Program-made: the position numbers and the translations under genes | In this document: positions 24,111 through 35,441 of the stretch, one piece after another | Layout: each line of letters begins with the position of its first letter | How positions within the stretch are numbered: position 1 is the first letter of the stretch | The notes under the pieces: model-generated | What the model saw: only the letters and a program-made list of their open reading frames with translations | Databases searched by the model: none | What the model was told of the DNA's origin: nothing | Assembly: GCA_905147135.1 (NCBI GenBank) | Contig: LR990057.1 | Location: 2,976,001 to 3,040,000, forward strand | DNA length: 64,000 nucleotides | Direction: 5' to 3' | From: Blastobasis lacticolella | Lineage: Eukaryota > Arthropoda > Insecta > Lepidoptera > Blastobasidae

Positions 24111-24453
24111 AATAAATTACTATTTCACTGTACTTCGGGAGCTTTTAAGGGTCTCCTCTACTTTTCTGCTATCTATACTAAAATGGCGAAGATCGGAAAA
24201 ATTTAAGTACTGACAAACGATACTTGTCGAGTAAGTATGCATTCTCCCAATTTTTTCATTTTCCACGGCAAATTTCGTTCGTTTTCGTGTCGATCGCGAG
24301 TCAAGTATGCTAGTTGAAACCAGGGTTGCCAGGTATTCGATATTTAACCGAACTGTTCGGTATTTCAGCACTGTGTTCGGTTTGACAAAAATACCGAAAT
24401 ATGGGGGGTTCGGTATTACTTGTAAGTGCACTCTGTTTAAAGAGTCAAGTGAC

Positions 24454-24604
24454 TTGGAATATTATAAGATTGATCGAAATCAACAAGTAAGCAAAACTGA
24501 TTGAATAATGAAGACATCCTTCTGTAATAACAGCAGCTAAAAGATGGACGTCTTCATTATTCAAAATTAAGTTGTTTACTTGTTGATTTTAATCAATCTT
24601 CCAA
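24454..24604. repeat. Inverted repeat, about 60-bp arms
   Basis: 'agattgatcgaaatcaacaagtaagcaaaactgattgaataatgaagacatcc' is mirrored across a 20-nt centre by 'ggacgtcttcattattcaaaattaagttgtttacttgttgattttaatcaatct'. Looks like a small foldback/MITE element. Confidence 0.8.
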
Positions 24605-24754
24605 TTTCCCAAATCGCTTTTCTTTTTGACAGTCTACCTAATTTTTTTTTTCCTACTTAACGAGTAATACTGTCAGGTTTGTCGCAATTTGTTTGTCTCA
24701 CTGCTTTCGCGCGCTCGTGCATACGATGCAATTCCCCCATAGTAATGTTTCTTT

Positions 24755-25019
24755 TGGCCGTGTGGCGTCCGGCAGAGTAGAATAGCACCAACCCCTTACA
24801 CTAATAGGTGTCGTACAAGGCGACTAATGTTTTCGAGGCAAAAGATCAAGTCTCCGTAGTCTGGAAAATGGGCCGCAGCATTTTCCATTGTTATATTTAA
24901 ACACTGCTATATCCAACCCGCCTGCCAAGCGTGGAGATTGTGGCACTAACCTCCCCTTCGTGGGAGAGGCCCTAAGTCCTGCAGTGGACTGTTAATGGCT
25001 GTGATGATGATGATGATGA
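24755..25019 (+). mobile_element. Retroposon C
   Basis: 'gtgtggcgtccggcagagtagaatagcaccaaccccttacac' through 'cctaagtcctgcagtggactgttaatggctgtgatgatgatg'. Other copies at 28023, 31369, 47215 (plus), 33902 and 35104 (minus). The (atg)n end marks the 3' tail of a LINE-mobilised element. Confidence 0.75.
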
Positions 25020-25833
25020 ATGTTTCTTAATACAGGGGTAAGTGACTTTTTCAATATAATACCTTTCCTTGGCCACTTTTACAACGATGACTCATAATGC
25101 AGTAGGTACACTATCAAACCAGCGCCATATTTATTTACCTAGGTACCGCACCGCACTCGTACAACTTGACTTCACTGACCTATGAAAATGAAGCAACTAC
25201 TTAACCATTTTTTAGTGTGAATAACTACTCACAAAGACATTTCTCACTCACGCGAGACGAGTCTATAAATCAGTAGCGGACGTTTATGATTTACCGCAGA
25301 CATAAATTTCCGCTTTTCGCGCCAAAATTAATTAGTTCAATGGAACAACAAAATGGCCGCCAACATGGCGACCTGTCATGTAAGAAAATTAGCGCGCATT
25401 TTCATTCTCGTAAAATATTTGTATTCCAGGTGGATTTCTTACTTTACCTACGTATAATTTTATTCAGGTGCTTTCTGCGAAAAAATAATTGCTTCTTTTT
25501 AGAGTCCGGCGGAGTCAGCCCATCTGTCAGGCTGTGTTTCAATTGGACTGAAGAAGAATAACTAGGTACCTGCTTATTTCTCTTTCTCCTTTTTTCTAAC
25601 TCACTTGGACTTATTTTAATGTTAAACAATATTAAAATTAATAGTCTCATGGAGAAGTAAAATAAGAAAATTAAAAAGAATACCATATGCTTTTAAAAAT
25701 AATACGTTATTGATCATATTTATTAGGCATTAATTCGCGAGACTCCGTAATTCATTAGTTTTAATATCTACTTATATGAATTTTTAGCTTAGTCTCACCT
25801 ATTAATGACTCACCACTCACCATCACTACCATG
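25020..25833. other. Intergenic, no gene recognised
   Basis: The 91-codon frame at 25286 has no family features and is AT-biased in codon use; I do not call it. Confidence 0.45.
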
Positions 25834-26054
25834 CTGCCAGGGAACCTGACCAGATTGGATCATGGTTACTCATTTAGTCACCTGCATATACAGGTTTCAT
25901 CACGATGTTTTCCCTCACCGTAGTATTCAACTAATGTACGTAACTCTAAAAAAAGTAATTGGTGTACCAATTACTCTCGGCTGCAGTGGGCTTCAAACAC
26001 GGTACCTCTCACTTACGAGTTGAATACCTTAACCACACGGCCACCGACGCTCTT
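25834..26054 (-). mobile_element. SINE-A, 3' truncated
   Basis: Keeps the body from 'aacctgaccagattggatcatggttac' and a tRNA-like head ('ttcaaacacggtacctctcacttacgagttgaataccttaaccacacggccacc'). Part of a run of three minus-strand SINE-A copies with 26494 and 27442. Confidence 0.75.
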
Positions 26055-26493
26055 CAACTTATTAACCTTCTTAACGCGACTTATAAAAATAATACGGATC
26101 CCTAACTACGCTAGTCCAACTCGCGCTTCACCGCTTTGATCCTACCATAACCTTGAAAATATTCACTAATTTATCTTGTGTAAAATATCCATTTTGCACA
26201 AACATTTACTACAGCAGACTGAATGGTTTCCACGAAAGAGTTTGCTACAGTTGAGGAGTTACAAGAAAATAAAAAGTCACGTACTTACGTTTTTTTTTGC
26301 ACAAAAATCAGGGTTTTCTGAGAATTTCCTTTACGCAAAGAGAGCTTTTCGCACGGCTAAATGTATTCCGACTCAGTCGAACGTCTTTCGGTCGAGCATA
26401 AAAGTGTTTATTTACTTCGTGAAAACACCTTACATTTAATTTTCATTCACGTCCACGTTCGCTAGATTAACTCACACAAAATCTGTAACTCTA

Positions 26494-26831
26494 CTCATCT
26501 TGGCGTTAATGTCCAGGTTTTGTTTTCGCGCGAGGGCCTTGACCATGATCCAGGATTTGGTAGGTCAGATAATTATAGATAAAGCGACTGCTATTTGACC
26601 TCAGTGACCCTGTCGGCAGGGGAACCTGACCAGATTTGATATTGGTTACACATTCAGCCGCCTGAGTGTGCAGGTTTCATTACGATGATTTCTCTCGCCG
26701 TAAGAGCATCGGTTAGTGTTCAACTAATGCAAGTAACTCAGAAAAGAGTCATTGATACATGGCGGCACTGGGATTCGAACCCGGTACTCTCGCTTACGAG
26801 TCGTTTACCTTAACCACTAGGCCAACGGCGG
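26494..26831 (-). mobile_element. SINE-A, near full length
   Basis: From 'catcttggcgttaatgtcc' to the head 'gggattcgaacccggta...cttaaccactaggccaacgg', B box intact on the minus strand. Confidence 0.85.
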
Positions 26832-27288
26832 TTCACAAAATCTGCAAGTCCTCAAAATCTGACTCCGTAGATTACTAGTAGAACGTAAGGATGTGATATT
26901 TGTTAACGACTGATTGTTATTACGCAGAGACCACAGGTGGCCGGAGAGCTAGCTTATTCCTCGGACAGATAATAAGCTTTGCTATTCAACGAGGCAACGC
27001 AGCCAGCTTTCTGGCCACAAATTCAAGGGCTGCGATGTGACTTTTTTAATTTATTGTAACTAATGCTTTTTATGCTTTTTCCTTTTCTTCTTTCATTGTA
27101 AAAACCTATTCTGCTTGCCTGATAAATGAATAATTAATATTTGTTCTGGCAAAAAAACGTTTGATTTGATGTAAATTTACATAAAAAAGACTTTGTTTCC
27201 ATGTCCATGTACCTATACCTACTATTTCTTTTGTTTCAACCAAGTCCATTTCCTACTCTGAGAGGTGGAAAATTCGGACACGGTCGGT

Positions 27289-27341
27289 CGGAGCACGCTT
27301 TCTGAACTTTATTTCAAATAAAGTTCAGAAAGCGTGTTCCG
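27289..27341. repeat. Near-perfect hairpin, 26-bp arms, 1-nt loop
   Basis: 'gagcacgctttctgaactttattt' c 'aaataaagttcagaaagcgtgttc'; only one position departs from perfect symmetry (a G-U pair in RNA). 26832-27288 otherwise shows nothing. Confidence 0.85.
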
Positions 27342-27441
27342 CAGAGTAAGGCAGAGGCAGAAGTTAAGGCAGAGTGAATGACTCTGGTTTAAGTGCACAA
27401 ATAATTACAGTTGAAATCTCCGACATTATTAAATAATTAAA

Positions 27442-27670
27442 TAATCATCTTGGCGTTAATGTCCCGGTTGTGCACTCGAGCGCGAGCGGGCTCCGCCTTG
27501 ACCATGAACCAGGATTTGGCAGGTCATAATTACAGGAAGATCGATTGCAATCTGACCTACATGCCCCTGTTAACAGGGATACCTAGGTAGAATGGGTCAT
27601 GGTTATACACACAGTTACCTGAGTGTGCAGGTTTCATTACGATATTTTCTCTCACCGGTCGCATCGGTAA
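27442..27670 (-). mobile_element. SINE-A, head missing
   Basis: 'aatcatcttggcgttaatgtcccggttgtg' through 'ctctcaccg'. The tRNA-like part is absent. Confidence 0.75.
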
Positions 27671-28022
27671 CAACAGACCCCTTAAAGACTGACGCTCTAC
27701 TGTCCCCGACATTGCTCAAGCGAATGGTACACTCAAACTATGAAAAAGATCTCACATTCTATAAAGATTATGCGAAGTGAGTTCTCGCAACTCCGTCCGT
27801 CCCAGTCGCATATAAATTTTAAACGAAATTCAAGAATTCCTTCTACATTTAAGAATAAAGTTGATGTTGTTTGACAAACGATACATTAAAGTATTCTCAT
27901 TCTTACTTGCTTCACATGCTTACTTGTTTGTGCTTAGATCCATAGATAACTATATAATTAGGATAATGTTACGTTAATGTTATTTAACAGTTATTATTAT
28001 AACATCTATTATTATATCATCT

Positions 28023-28253
28023 GGCCGCGTGGTGTCCGGCAGAGTAGCGCACCAACCCCTTACACTCGTGGGTGTCGTACAAGGCGACTAATGTTAACGA
28101 GACGTAAGATCTAAAATCTCCGCAGATTGGAATATGGGCAGCAGCGTTTTACATTGTTATATTTATTACACTGCGATTTCCAACCCGCCGACAAAGCATG
28201 GAGATTATAGTAATAAGTCCTGCAGTAGACTGTTATGGACTATTATGATGATT
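28023..28253 (+). mobile_element. Retroposon C
   Basis: 'ggccgcgtggtgtccggcagagtag...cctgcagtagactgttatgg'. Slightly shortened in the middle. Confidence 0.7.
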
Positions 28254-28957
28254 ATAACATGTTTCTGTAACCTATGAAATGCAATAAATAAACTAAGTAC
28301 TTCACTGTTACTTGCCTAAAAACACTCTACATATTGAACTGCTTTGGAAGTTTTTCTCTTACAGAAGTTTCCGCTATCCAGAATAGAAAATCAATGTAGA
28401 AATATTGAGTCAAAAATTCTTTACCTCTGAAAACCGCATTAAAATTGCCACTGTATGAGAACTTATAGTAAAAATCTATTGATTATGACTTGGTTAAACG
28501 ATATGTAGATAACAGTACTATAGTTATACTTTTCTATATGTGAAAGCTTCTAATTGGCAATCCATTGTACAAAATTTTGTACCTATACATACTGTATTGT
28601 AGCTGACAAAATAAATGAAAAAATAAATAAATAGTATTATAATAGTAGTTGAATGGATACTAGTAGTAGTATGACGAAGACCTGAAACAGTTTTCAAAAC
28701 TTCCATCGGCAAGCAAGAGCTTCACTGAGAATTATCTCTACATATCCAACCTGCGTGCAGGTGCTGCAGACTTAGGCATAGAGTTATTGCTATCTTTAAT
28801 ATTCTGCTTTTACAAGATCATATAATTAAATAGGTATTAGAGTTAATTTCGTTTAAACCACAATTATGGTATACGGTGTTACCGAGTTTAGTAACGTATA
28901 TGTAATAACTTTCAACTCTATTACGATAGTTTTTATTTTTATTATAATAACATAGAT
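28254..28957. other. Intergenic, no gene recognised
   Basis: AT-rich. A (aaat)n run at about 28612-28632 may be a retroposon tail. Confidence 0.45.
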
Positions 28958-28962
28958 AGATA

Positions 28963-29246
28963 TGTAGCGACATCTATCGCTCCACTAGGGAAACTCAACG
29001 ATACTCACATTACGAGTACACGAACACAAGGTTGGCAAGCATCCGCACATAGATGGCGCTAACCATCCTGCATCGCGCTAGAGAAATGTGCCAACTTCCA
29101 CGGCATATATACAACTTTCGACGATCAACTGTTGGACCCTTGGTCCCCTGGTCACAACACCCGGCCAGGTGGGTAATTACCCTTTTCCACTTTCTCACCA
29201 CCTTCGCTTTCCAACATTGGCGGCTACCATTATTTTTCACCGCCAA
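28963..29246 (+). repeat. Left LTR
   Basis: 284 bp, followed by 'ag' and the primer-binding site. Contains 'ggcatatatacaac' as a putative promoter element. Confidence 0.93.
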
Positions 29247-29248
29247 AG

Positions 29249-29266
29249 TGGTGACCCCGACGTGAT
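29249..29266 (+). other. tRNA-Trp primer-binding site
   Basis: 'tggtgaccccgacgtgat' is exactly complementary to the 3' 18 nt of tRNA-Trp (ending GGGGTCACCA), the same primer site known from avian retroviruses. Confidence 0.9.
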
Positions 29267-29548
29267 CCTTACGTCTTCCCTACCTGACTCCCGCACACAG
29301 CAGTCACAGCCTTGACCATAGTCGGCACAACGCGTGCTTCCTGGTCGTTCACCTGCGGCATCTCACTGTCCCCACCCAGTCTCGACTCACTGCAGACTTG
29401 GGAACAGCATCGCTTCGGCACAGCTCACAGCGCAACCTCACGCCAGAGCTACGCCATTGCTCACCGCATCGCTAGACTGACTACGCTTCATACGTCAGCT
29501 TCAGCGTTTCTCGCTTCGGTATCGACCTCCAGTCTCCAGGGGGAGTAC

Positions 29549-29832
29549 TGTAGCGACATCTATCGCTCCAACAGGGAACTTCAACAATACTCACATTACG
29601 AGTACACGAACACAAGGTTGGCAAGCATCCGCACATAGATGGCGCTAAGCGTCCTGCATCGCGCTAGAGAAATGTGCCAACTTACACGGCATATATACAA
29701 CTTCCGACGATCAACTGTCGGGCCCTTGGTCCCCTGGTCACAACACCCGGCCAGGTGGGTAATTACCCTTTTCTACCTTCTCCCCATCTTCGCTTGCCAA
29801 CATTGGCGGCTACCATTATCCTTCACCGCCAA
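29549..29832 (+). repeat. Right LTR
   Basis: 284 bp, immediately after the polypurine tract at 29534-29548, followed by the AGATA target duplication. Confidence 0.93.
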
Positions 29833-29917
29833 AGATAGGATAGGGATACGAAGTAATGGAATAAAATAGCAAGCGTGATAAGATTGGATCTGCTCTGAGG
29901 ATGACGATCTGGACGAT

Positions 29918-30194
29918 CAGGGCCTCGAGTCCGCTAATTTATACTTGGTTCGATCTACTTGTAAACGAATTGTAATTGGATCAAAGTTGCCGATCAAAAG
30001 CAGTTTTAAGTGTAGTAGAATATCAAAAACGCGCAAAACTGGTATTGAGCTGCAAATGAGATCCGAATTCAATACAATTGAGCCATTAGTAACAGTAGCG
30101 GAATTCCAAAAACGTGTCAAATTGCCATTGAGCTGCGATTGCGATCCAATTACAATTGTATCAAGCCACCTAAATTAGCAGACTAGAGACCCTG
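29918..30194. mobile_element. MITE family 'cagggcctcgag', copy 2
   Basis: 'cagggcctcgagtccgctaattta' at the left; the right end reads, in reverse complement, 'cagggtctctagtctgctaattta' (4 differences in 24). Interior repeats the phrase 'tgagctgc.a.tg.gatcc.aatt' several times. Confidence 0.8.
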
Positions 30195-30289
30195 CGTGCT
30201 CGTTTACCTGCCTCTAATATATAACTAGCATTGCACTCCACCGCGGTTTTCGCCGCGCGCAATTAGGATGTCTGTAAACATTCATCTAT

Positions 30290-30480
30290 TCTGCGGAACT
30301 ATTATTTTTCAGGGATAAAAAGTAGCCTACGTCACTCGGGAATAATGTAGCTTCCTATTAGAGAAAGAATTTTCAAAATTGCTTCGGTAGTTTCAGAAAT
30401 TACACCCAACAAACAGACTCACAATCTTAAAAACATACAAACATTTTCTCTCTACAATATTAGTATAGAAAAATCTCATG
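30290..30480. repeat. Dispersed repeat
   Basis: 'gataaaaagtagcctacgtcactcgggaataatgtagcttcc...acatacaaacattttctctctacaatattagtatag', related to 7163-7400. Confidence 0.5.
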
Positions 30481-30823
30481 CGCAATCTCGCCACGGTTTA
30501 CGCACACGATTTATTGTATCATTGACGCTATCAGTATAAAACCTTGATAACGCGATAACAATCAATCAATATGTAAAACGCAATGAATTATTATATTTAG
30601 TGACGTCATAGTAACTAAAACCTCCAATATGTATACCCGATTTGTAGATAATTTCGAGTTTCGAGAAGGTCATAACGTTTACTATGGTTAGGAAGGAAGG
30701 AAGATAAACATCAGAATCGTTACGTAAAATACGTTTATTCAGTTTAGGTTTTTTACAGTCGACTAGTTTTTATCACGACTTTGTTCTAGCCTTCTCGGTA
30801 TACTGTTCCTTTTTTACATTATT

Positions 30824-31078
30824 GACGACCTGAGTGGTTCAGTGGTCAACATGCCGGTCTGCCACGCAAGAGGTCCCGGGTCGGGAATCTAAATTTAAAT
30901 GATGAATTTTAATTTCTGTTACAGGTCCGGGTGTTCTATGTATAATAAGTATATATTTAAAGGTATATAAGTTGTTTATTAGGTATCTAGCACCCATAAC
31001 ACAAGCTTTGCTTACTTTGGGGCTAGATGGCGCTGTGTGAATTTGTCCACGATTATTTATTTATTTATTTGTAAGAGA
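30824..31078 (+). mobile_element. SINE-B
   Basis: tRNA-like head 'gacgacctgagtggttcagtggtcaacatgcc', body 'gatgaattttaatttctgttacaggtccgggtgttctatg', 'ctagcacccataacacaagctttgctta', and an (attt)n tail. Other copies: 50609-50874 (minus), 34982-35100 and 5829-5922 (fragments). Confidence 0.85.
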
Positions 31079-31368
31079 AGTTTAATTATCCGTAGACTGC
31101 ATCTGCACCTAACATCAGATGAGATGGCAGTCAAATACCTGATTATTTTCTATAAAAAAAACCATTGATGATAAACAACAGTTATTAAACCAAAACAATC
31201 CATTTTCAGATTTTTTGTAAAGAAAATTGAATTTACTCGAACGCTGATTCCAAGTATTCATGGGATGTTTTAGCATAGTCTTCACAGCGACACCGACTTA
31301 GCGGTTCTACAGTTTTGTACAGGAAAGAAAACTGTTTGATTCCTAGATGTTATGGTAGTGTATAGTTG

Positions 31369-31612
31369 GTGTGGTGTCCGGCAGAGTAGAATAGCACCAA
31401 CCCCTTACACTCGTGGGTGTCGCACAAGGCGACTAATGTTTTCGAGACACAAGATCAAGAGTCTCCGTAGTCTGTAAAATGGGCAGCAGCGTTTTTCATT
31501 GTTATAATTGAACACTGCGATCTCCAACCCGCCTGCCAAGCATAGAGATTATGGCAATTCGTGGGAGAGGCCCTAAGTCCTGCAGTGGACTGTTACGGGC
31601 TGTGATGATGAT
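31369..31612 (+). mobile_element. Retroposon C
   Basis: 'gtggtgtccggcagagtagaatagcaccaacc...cctgcagtggactgttacgggctgtgatgatgatgg'. Well preserved. Confidence 0.75.
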
Positions 31613-32190
31613 GGTAGTGAAACTACAGCTCCCGTTATGTTAGAACGTTGTAAAGTTCTACTGCCAGCGGTACCTACCTAAAATTAGCTCTAATTTTGGC
31701 TAAGACTATTTTCAAGATAATGGAATTTGTTAAAACTTCTTAATTTTTGGTTATCAAAATTATAACTAGTTTCAAATTAAAAAAAAAATTGTTCTTTGTT
31801 TCTGGAAAAAATATCCCAGTCTGGAAATATTTTTCATCTTATTTTTACTAAAACTTAAAAGTACGAACTACGTACCTATATTGTAAAAGTTTAGATCCCA
31901 AACCTACTTTCTTGGTCGAATAATTTTGCTCTCCACACGTTCGAGTATGAAATAAAAAAAGATACAATAATTCTCGTCATGAAATACCCACTAAAGTTTA
32001 GAGTTATTGCCCTCGAATTCTAATAAAATTTCATGCTACATTCACCACGTTATTAACGTCAAAAAGAATCAGGAGCGGATTTCCTCTCGTGGGCCGGAAT
32101 AGCATCGAAGATTCATCTGGATAAGTGTCTAAGATGTAAATGTTGTAGATGAATAAATAGCGAATAAAGCACGATGTTTAGAATAGAATA
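31613..32190. other. Intergenic, no gene recognised
   Basis: AT-rich, nothing recognisable. Confidence 0.5.
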
Positions 32191-32547
32191 GGAGCGTCTG
32201 TGGCCGAATGGTTAACGTATCCGATTCGTAAGCAAGTGGTATCGGGTTCGAATCCCACTGCGGCCATGTATCAATGACTCTTTTCTGAGTTATGTACATC
32301 TCGTGAATGCTAATGCCGATGCTCTTACGGTGAGGAAAAAACCCTGATGAAACCTGCACATTCTGGCAACTGAATGTGTTACCATGATTCAATGTGGTCA
32401 GGTTTCCCTTATAGTAGGGTCCCGACGGTCAGATGGCAGTCGATCCATTGTAATGATCTGTTCTGCCAAATCCTGGATCATGGTCAAGGCGGACCCCGGG
32501 CCCTCGTGCCGCGAGAGAACAATAGGTACATTAACGCCAAGATGATT
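32191..32547 (+). mobile_element. SINE-A, full length
   Basis: Head 'ggagcgtctgtggccgaatggttaacg' (A box), 'gggttcgaatccc' (B box), complete body and 3' end 'acattaacgccaagatgatt'. Forms a tail-to-tail pair with the next copy. Confidence 0.9.
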
Positions 32548-32606
32548 ATTATTATAAAACACGAGGTTTAGAATGATAATGTATTCATTCCCTGTATCAA
32601 CAACAG

Positions 32607-32953
32607 AATCATCTTGGCGTTAATGTCCCGGTTGTGCTCTCGAGAACGAGGGCCCGGGGTCCGCCTTGACCATGATCCAGGATTTGGCGATCAGGTAATT
32701 ACAGTGGAGCGACTACCATCTGACCTCCGTGACCCTGCTACCAGGGGAACCTGACCAGATTGGATCATGGTTACAAATTCAGTTGCCTGAAGTTGCAGGT
32801 TTCATCACAATGTTTTCCCTCACCGTAAGAGCATCGGTTAGTATTCAACTAATGTACATAACTCAGAAAAGAGTCATTGGTACATGGCTGCAGCGGGATT
32901 CGAAACCGGTACCTCTCGCTTACGAGTTGGATACTCAACCGCCCGACGCTCTA
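32607..32953 (-). mobile_element. SINE-A, full length
   Basis: Reverse orientation, 60 bp after the copy at 32191. Head at the right with 'gggattcgaaaccggtacctctcgcttacgag'. Confidence 0.88.
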
Positions 32954-33901
32954 GGAATACATAAAGATTGTTAACACAAAAAAAAGATAATGTAGTTAAT
33001 CATCAACATCAACTATCGTCCCACAATTTAAATATTAAAAAAGCTTTCATATTGTAAACATCGCATTAATCTTTTCCGAGACGTGATAAATTAGACAAAT
33101 TGTCTACAAAACGTACTTGTCATTTCCCTAAACTAGATATAATTTTAGACGAGGCAACAAAAATATCTAATCCAATTTCACAGTGTATTCAACTCGTATA
33201 AATGATATTTCCTGCTGTATTTCATTTTGCAGCAAGTTGTGTTCTACGAGAAAAATATTAGATTAATACACTAGTATTTTTGTATCTATTCTCTCTGTGT
33301 TGGTGTATATGGTGGAAACGGTACACACGTAGACGGTTGTCTGGAAGACATCGCTTTTGGCGATAAGACTGCCCTTGTACTGGTTATAATCTTACAGAAT
33401 CTGTAATTATTATACTGTTAATGTACAATAAAGAGTTAAATAAATATAATTAATAAATATATTGTCTACGTCTCTTTCAAGGACGTGTTCTTAGAGTCGT
33501 CTGTTGGCATAAAGCGTACCTCGCGCTAGTTTTGAGTCTCGTACATATCATCCTCATCATCATCCCATTACTATCTATCCACATCCGTAGTACTATCTTC
33601 CCTCATCTGTTATTCAGAAAAATCGTCCATTATAAGAGAGAATATGACTTTTTTTCCCAATCAAACAATATATGAACGAGACAAAGCTTGGTGTGAACGG
33701 AAATAACGTTGAAAATTCATAAATTAATGAAAGAAAGTATTTCATTTCACATACAACTCGAGTAAATAACAGATGAGGGTAGATTATCTCCATGGCAACC
33801 CCCACCTATATTTTGTTTTGTCATATTCTCTCGTAAAAGTATACTTGCGCGAGTTTTCTGATAATAGGTGAGGGAAAATGTTCCTATGGCCGAATCTAGT
33901 A
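32954..33901. other. Intergenic with a LINE 3' UTR scrap
   Basis: 33300-33440 ('gttgtctggaagacatcgcttttggcgataagactgcc...gtacaataaagagttaaataaata') is a LINE 3' UTR. The rest is unassigned. Confidence 0.5.
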
Positions 33902-34162
33902 CTCATCATCATCATCACAGCAACAGTCCACTGCAGGACTTAGGGCCTCTCTCACGAAAGGGGAGGTTATTGCCATAATCACCACGCTTGGAAGGCGGAT
34001 TGGCTTGCTGTATTGTAAATGTAACAATAGAAAAAGCCGCTGCCCATTAGCCAGCCGACGGAGATTCTAGATATTCTGCCTTGAAAACATTAGTCGCCGT
34101 GTGCCTAAGACACCAACAAAAAAGGTTGGTGCTATTCTACTCTACCAGGCACCACACGGCTG
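33902..34162 (-). mobile_element. Retroposon C
   Basis: Reverse orientation: 'catcatcatcatcacagcaacagtccactgcaggac' to 'gtgctattctactctaccaggcaccacacgg'. Confidence 0.75.
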
Positions 34163-34241
34163 GCAGTAGGATCTCCTACTAATTCCATTTAACCCTATCA
34201 CCCATCATATAGGCATTTACCCGCTTATCTCTATATCCTAT

Positions 34242-34433
34242 AGTCGATAGCCTAGTTGTAAAGGTATCCAACTAACAAGGAGAGGTACCGGGTTCGAATC
34301 CCACTGCCGCTATATAACAATGACTCTTTTCTGAGTTATGTTAATTAGTTGAACACTAACCGATACTCTTACGATAAACATCGTGATGAAACACATTCAG
34401 GCAACTGAATTTGTAACCATGATCCAATCAGAT
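34242..34433 (+). mobile_element. SINE-A, 3' truncated
   Basis: Head 'gtcgatagcctagttgtaaaggtatcc...ggttcgaatcccactgccgc', body to 'aaccatgatccaatc', then stops. Confidence 0.75.
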
Positions 34434-34603
34434 CCACCTGAAATAGTGTGAATTTTTCGATAAATATAAAAGTAAGATAGTGTCTATATAAGATTAGTGA
34501 TCAGTGCCTGACAGAAAATTTTGAGCAATAATTTCATCACTGTATTGCATGCAAATTCGTGCAAAGAAAAAACTTAAGCACTTGTTTGATTGTTTGTTAT
34601 CTA

Positions 34604-34917
34604 CACTAGCTGGCCCGCCTGGTCCACCTGGCACTGGCTGGACCTGGTAATGATCGCAGGTACCAGATGGATGCGGAAGACACAGGGCCGGCCTTTGTGG
34701 AGATCTCGGCGTCCTTCGGCTGATATGATGATATGATGACGTCGTTCGCGTGTTCTTCCACTATATAAACCTTCCTCTCGAATCACACTTGTCTCTATGG
34801 TTGATAGCCGCATTAAAATCTATGTTTAAATGATATAAGCGTACACTACAATACATAAATACAGAGGGACAGACGGCGGGAAGCGACTTTGTTTTATACT
34901 ATGTATAGATTTTATCA
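34604..34917 (+). mobile_element. LINE 3' fragment followed by repeat D
   Basis: 34604-34738 is the same LINE end as 1229 and 13030 ('cgcaggtaccagatggatgcggaagacacaggg'). 34740-34917 is repeat D ('ccgcattaaaatctatg...gacggcgggaagcgactttgttttatac'). Confidence 0.6.
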
Positions 34918-34981
34918 GGCTATCACTATAGGTATTAACAATAGCAAATATGTTTGTGCAACGATTTAGTAAGTATCTCGT

Positions 34982-35441
34982 ATTTAGTATAGGTCCCAGG
35001 TTCGAAACTGCCGAACAGAAATTAAAATGATGAATTTTAATGGTCTATATTTGATTAGTATATCTGTTATTTTGAACCATTGTACAAGTGTACTGTGTGA
35101 ATCTGTCCCATCTCATCATCATCATCACAGCCCATAACAGTCCACTGCAGGACTTCGGGCCTCTCCCACGAAAGGGGAGGTCATTGCCATAATCTCCACG
35201 CTTGGCAGGCGGGTTGGAGAACGCAGTGCAGTTGATGTAAATCTACCCAGAAAGATGCTGCTGCCCACCTTTCGGATTTGTACCTTAGTCGCCTCTTACG
35301 ACACCCACGGGAAGAAATGCAACAAAGCTCGCGCCGCGAGAGAGCGTTTGTCTCTTTCTCTCAATACGAAGACGAAAGAGATAGCAATGCCTATGTCGCG
35401 CTTTTTCTCGCTTATCGCGCGCGAGAGCAACTTGTGCTAGG
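34982..35441. mobile_element. Composite: SINE-B fragment, retroposon C (minus), MITE interior
   Basis: 34982-35100 is a SINE-B piece ('ggtcccaggttcgaaactgcc...aaaatgatgaattttaat'). 35104-35300 is minus-strand retroposon C. 35318-35441 repeats the interior and right end of the MITE at 14084-14227. Confidence 0.65.

Larger units (their letters stand above)
28963..29832 (+). mobile_element. Complete non-autonomous LTR retrotransposon (TRIM-like)
   Basis: Two 284-bp LTRs (28963-29246 and 29549-29832) start 'tgtagcgacatctatcgctcc' and end 'caccgccaa'. By hand count about 18 positions differ, so roughly 94% identical. Both sides carry the 5-bp target duplication AGATA (28958-28962, 29833-29837). 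Two bases after the left LTR comes an 18-nt primer-binding site matching the 3' end of tRNA-Trp. A G-rich polypurine tract 'ccagggggag' precedes the right LTR. The 302-bp interior has no gag or pol, so it must be mobilised in trans. A 'catatata' motif inside each LTR is a likely TATA box. Confidence 0.95.

Noticed and set aside
29312..29638. 108-codon plus-strand frame in the LTR element
   Set aside because: Runs from the interior into the right LTR, with no gag or pol similarity; non-coding.
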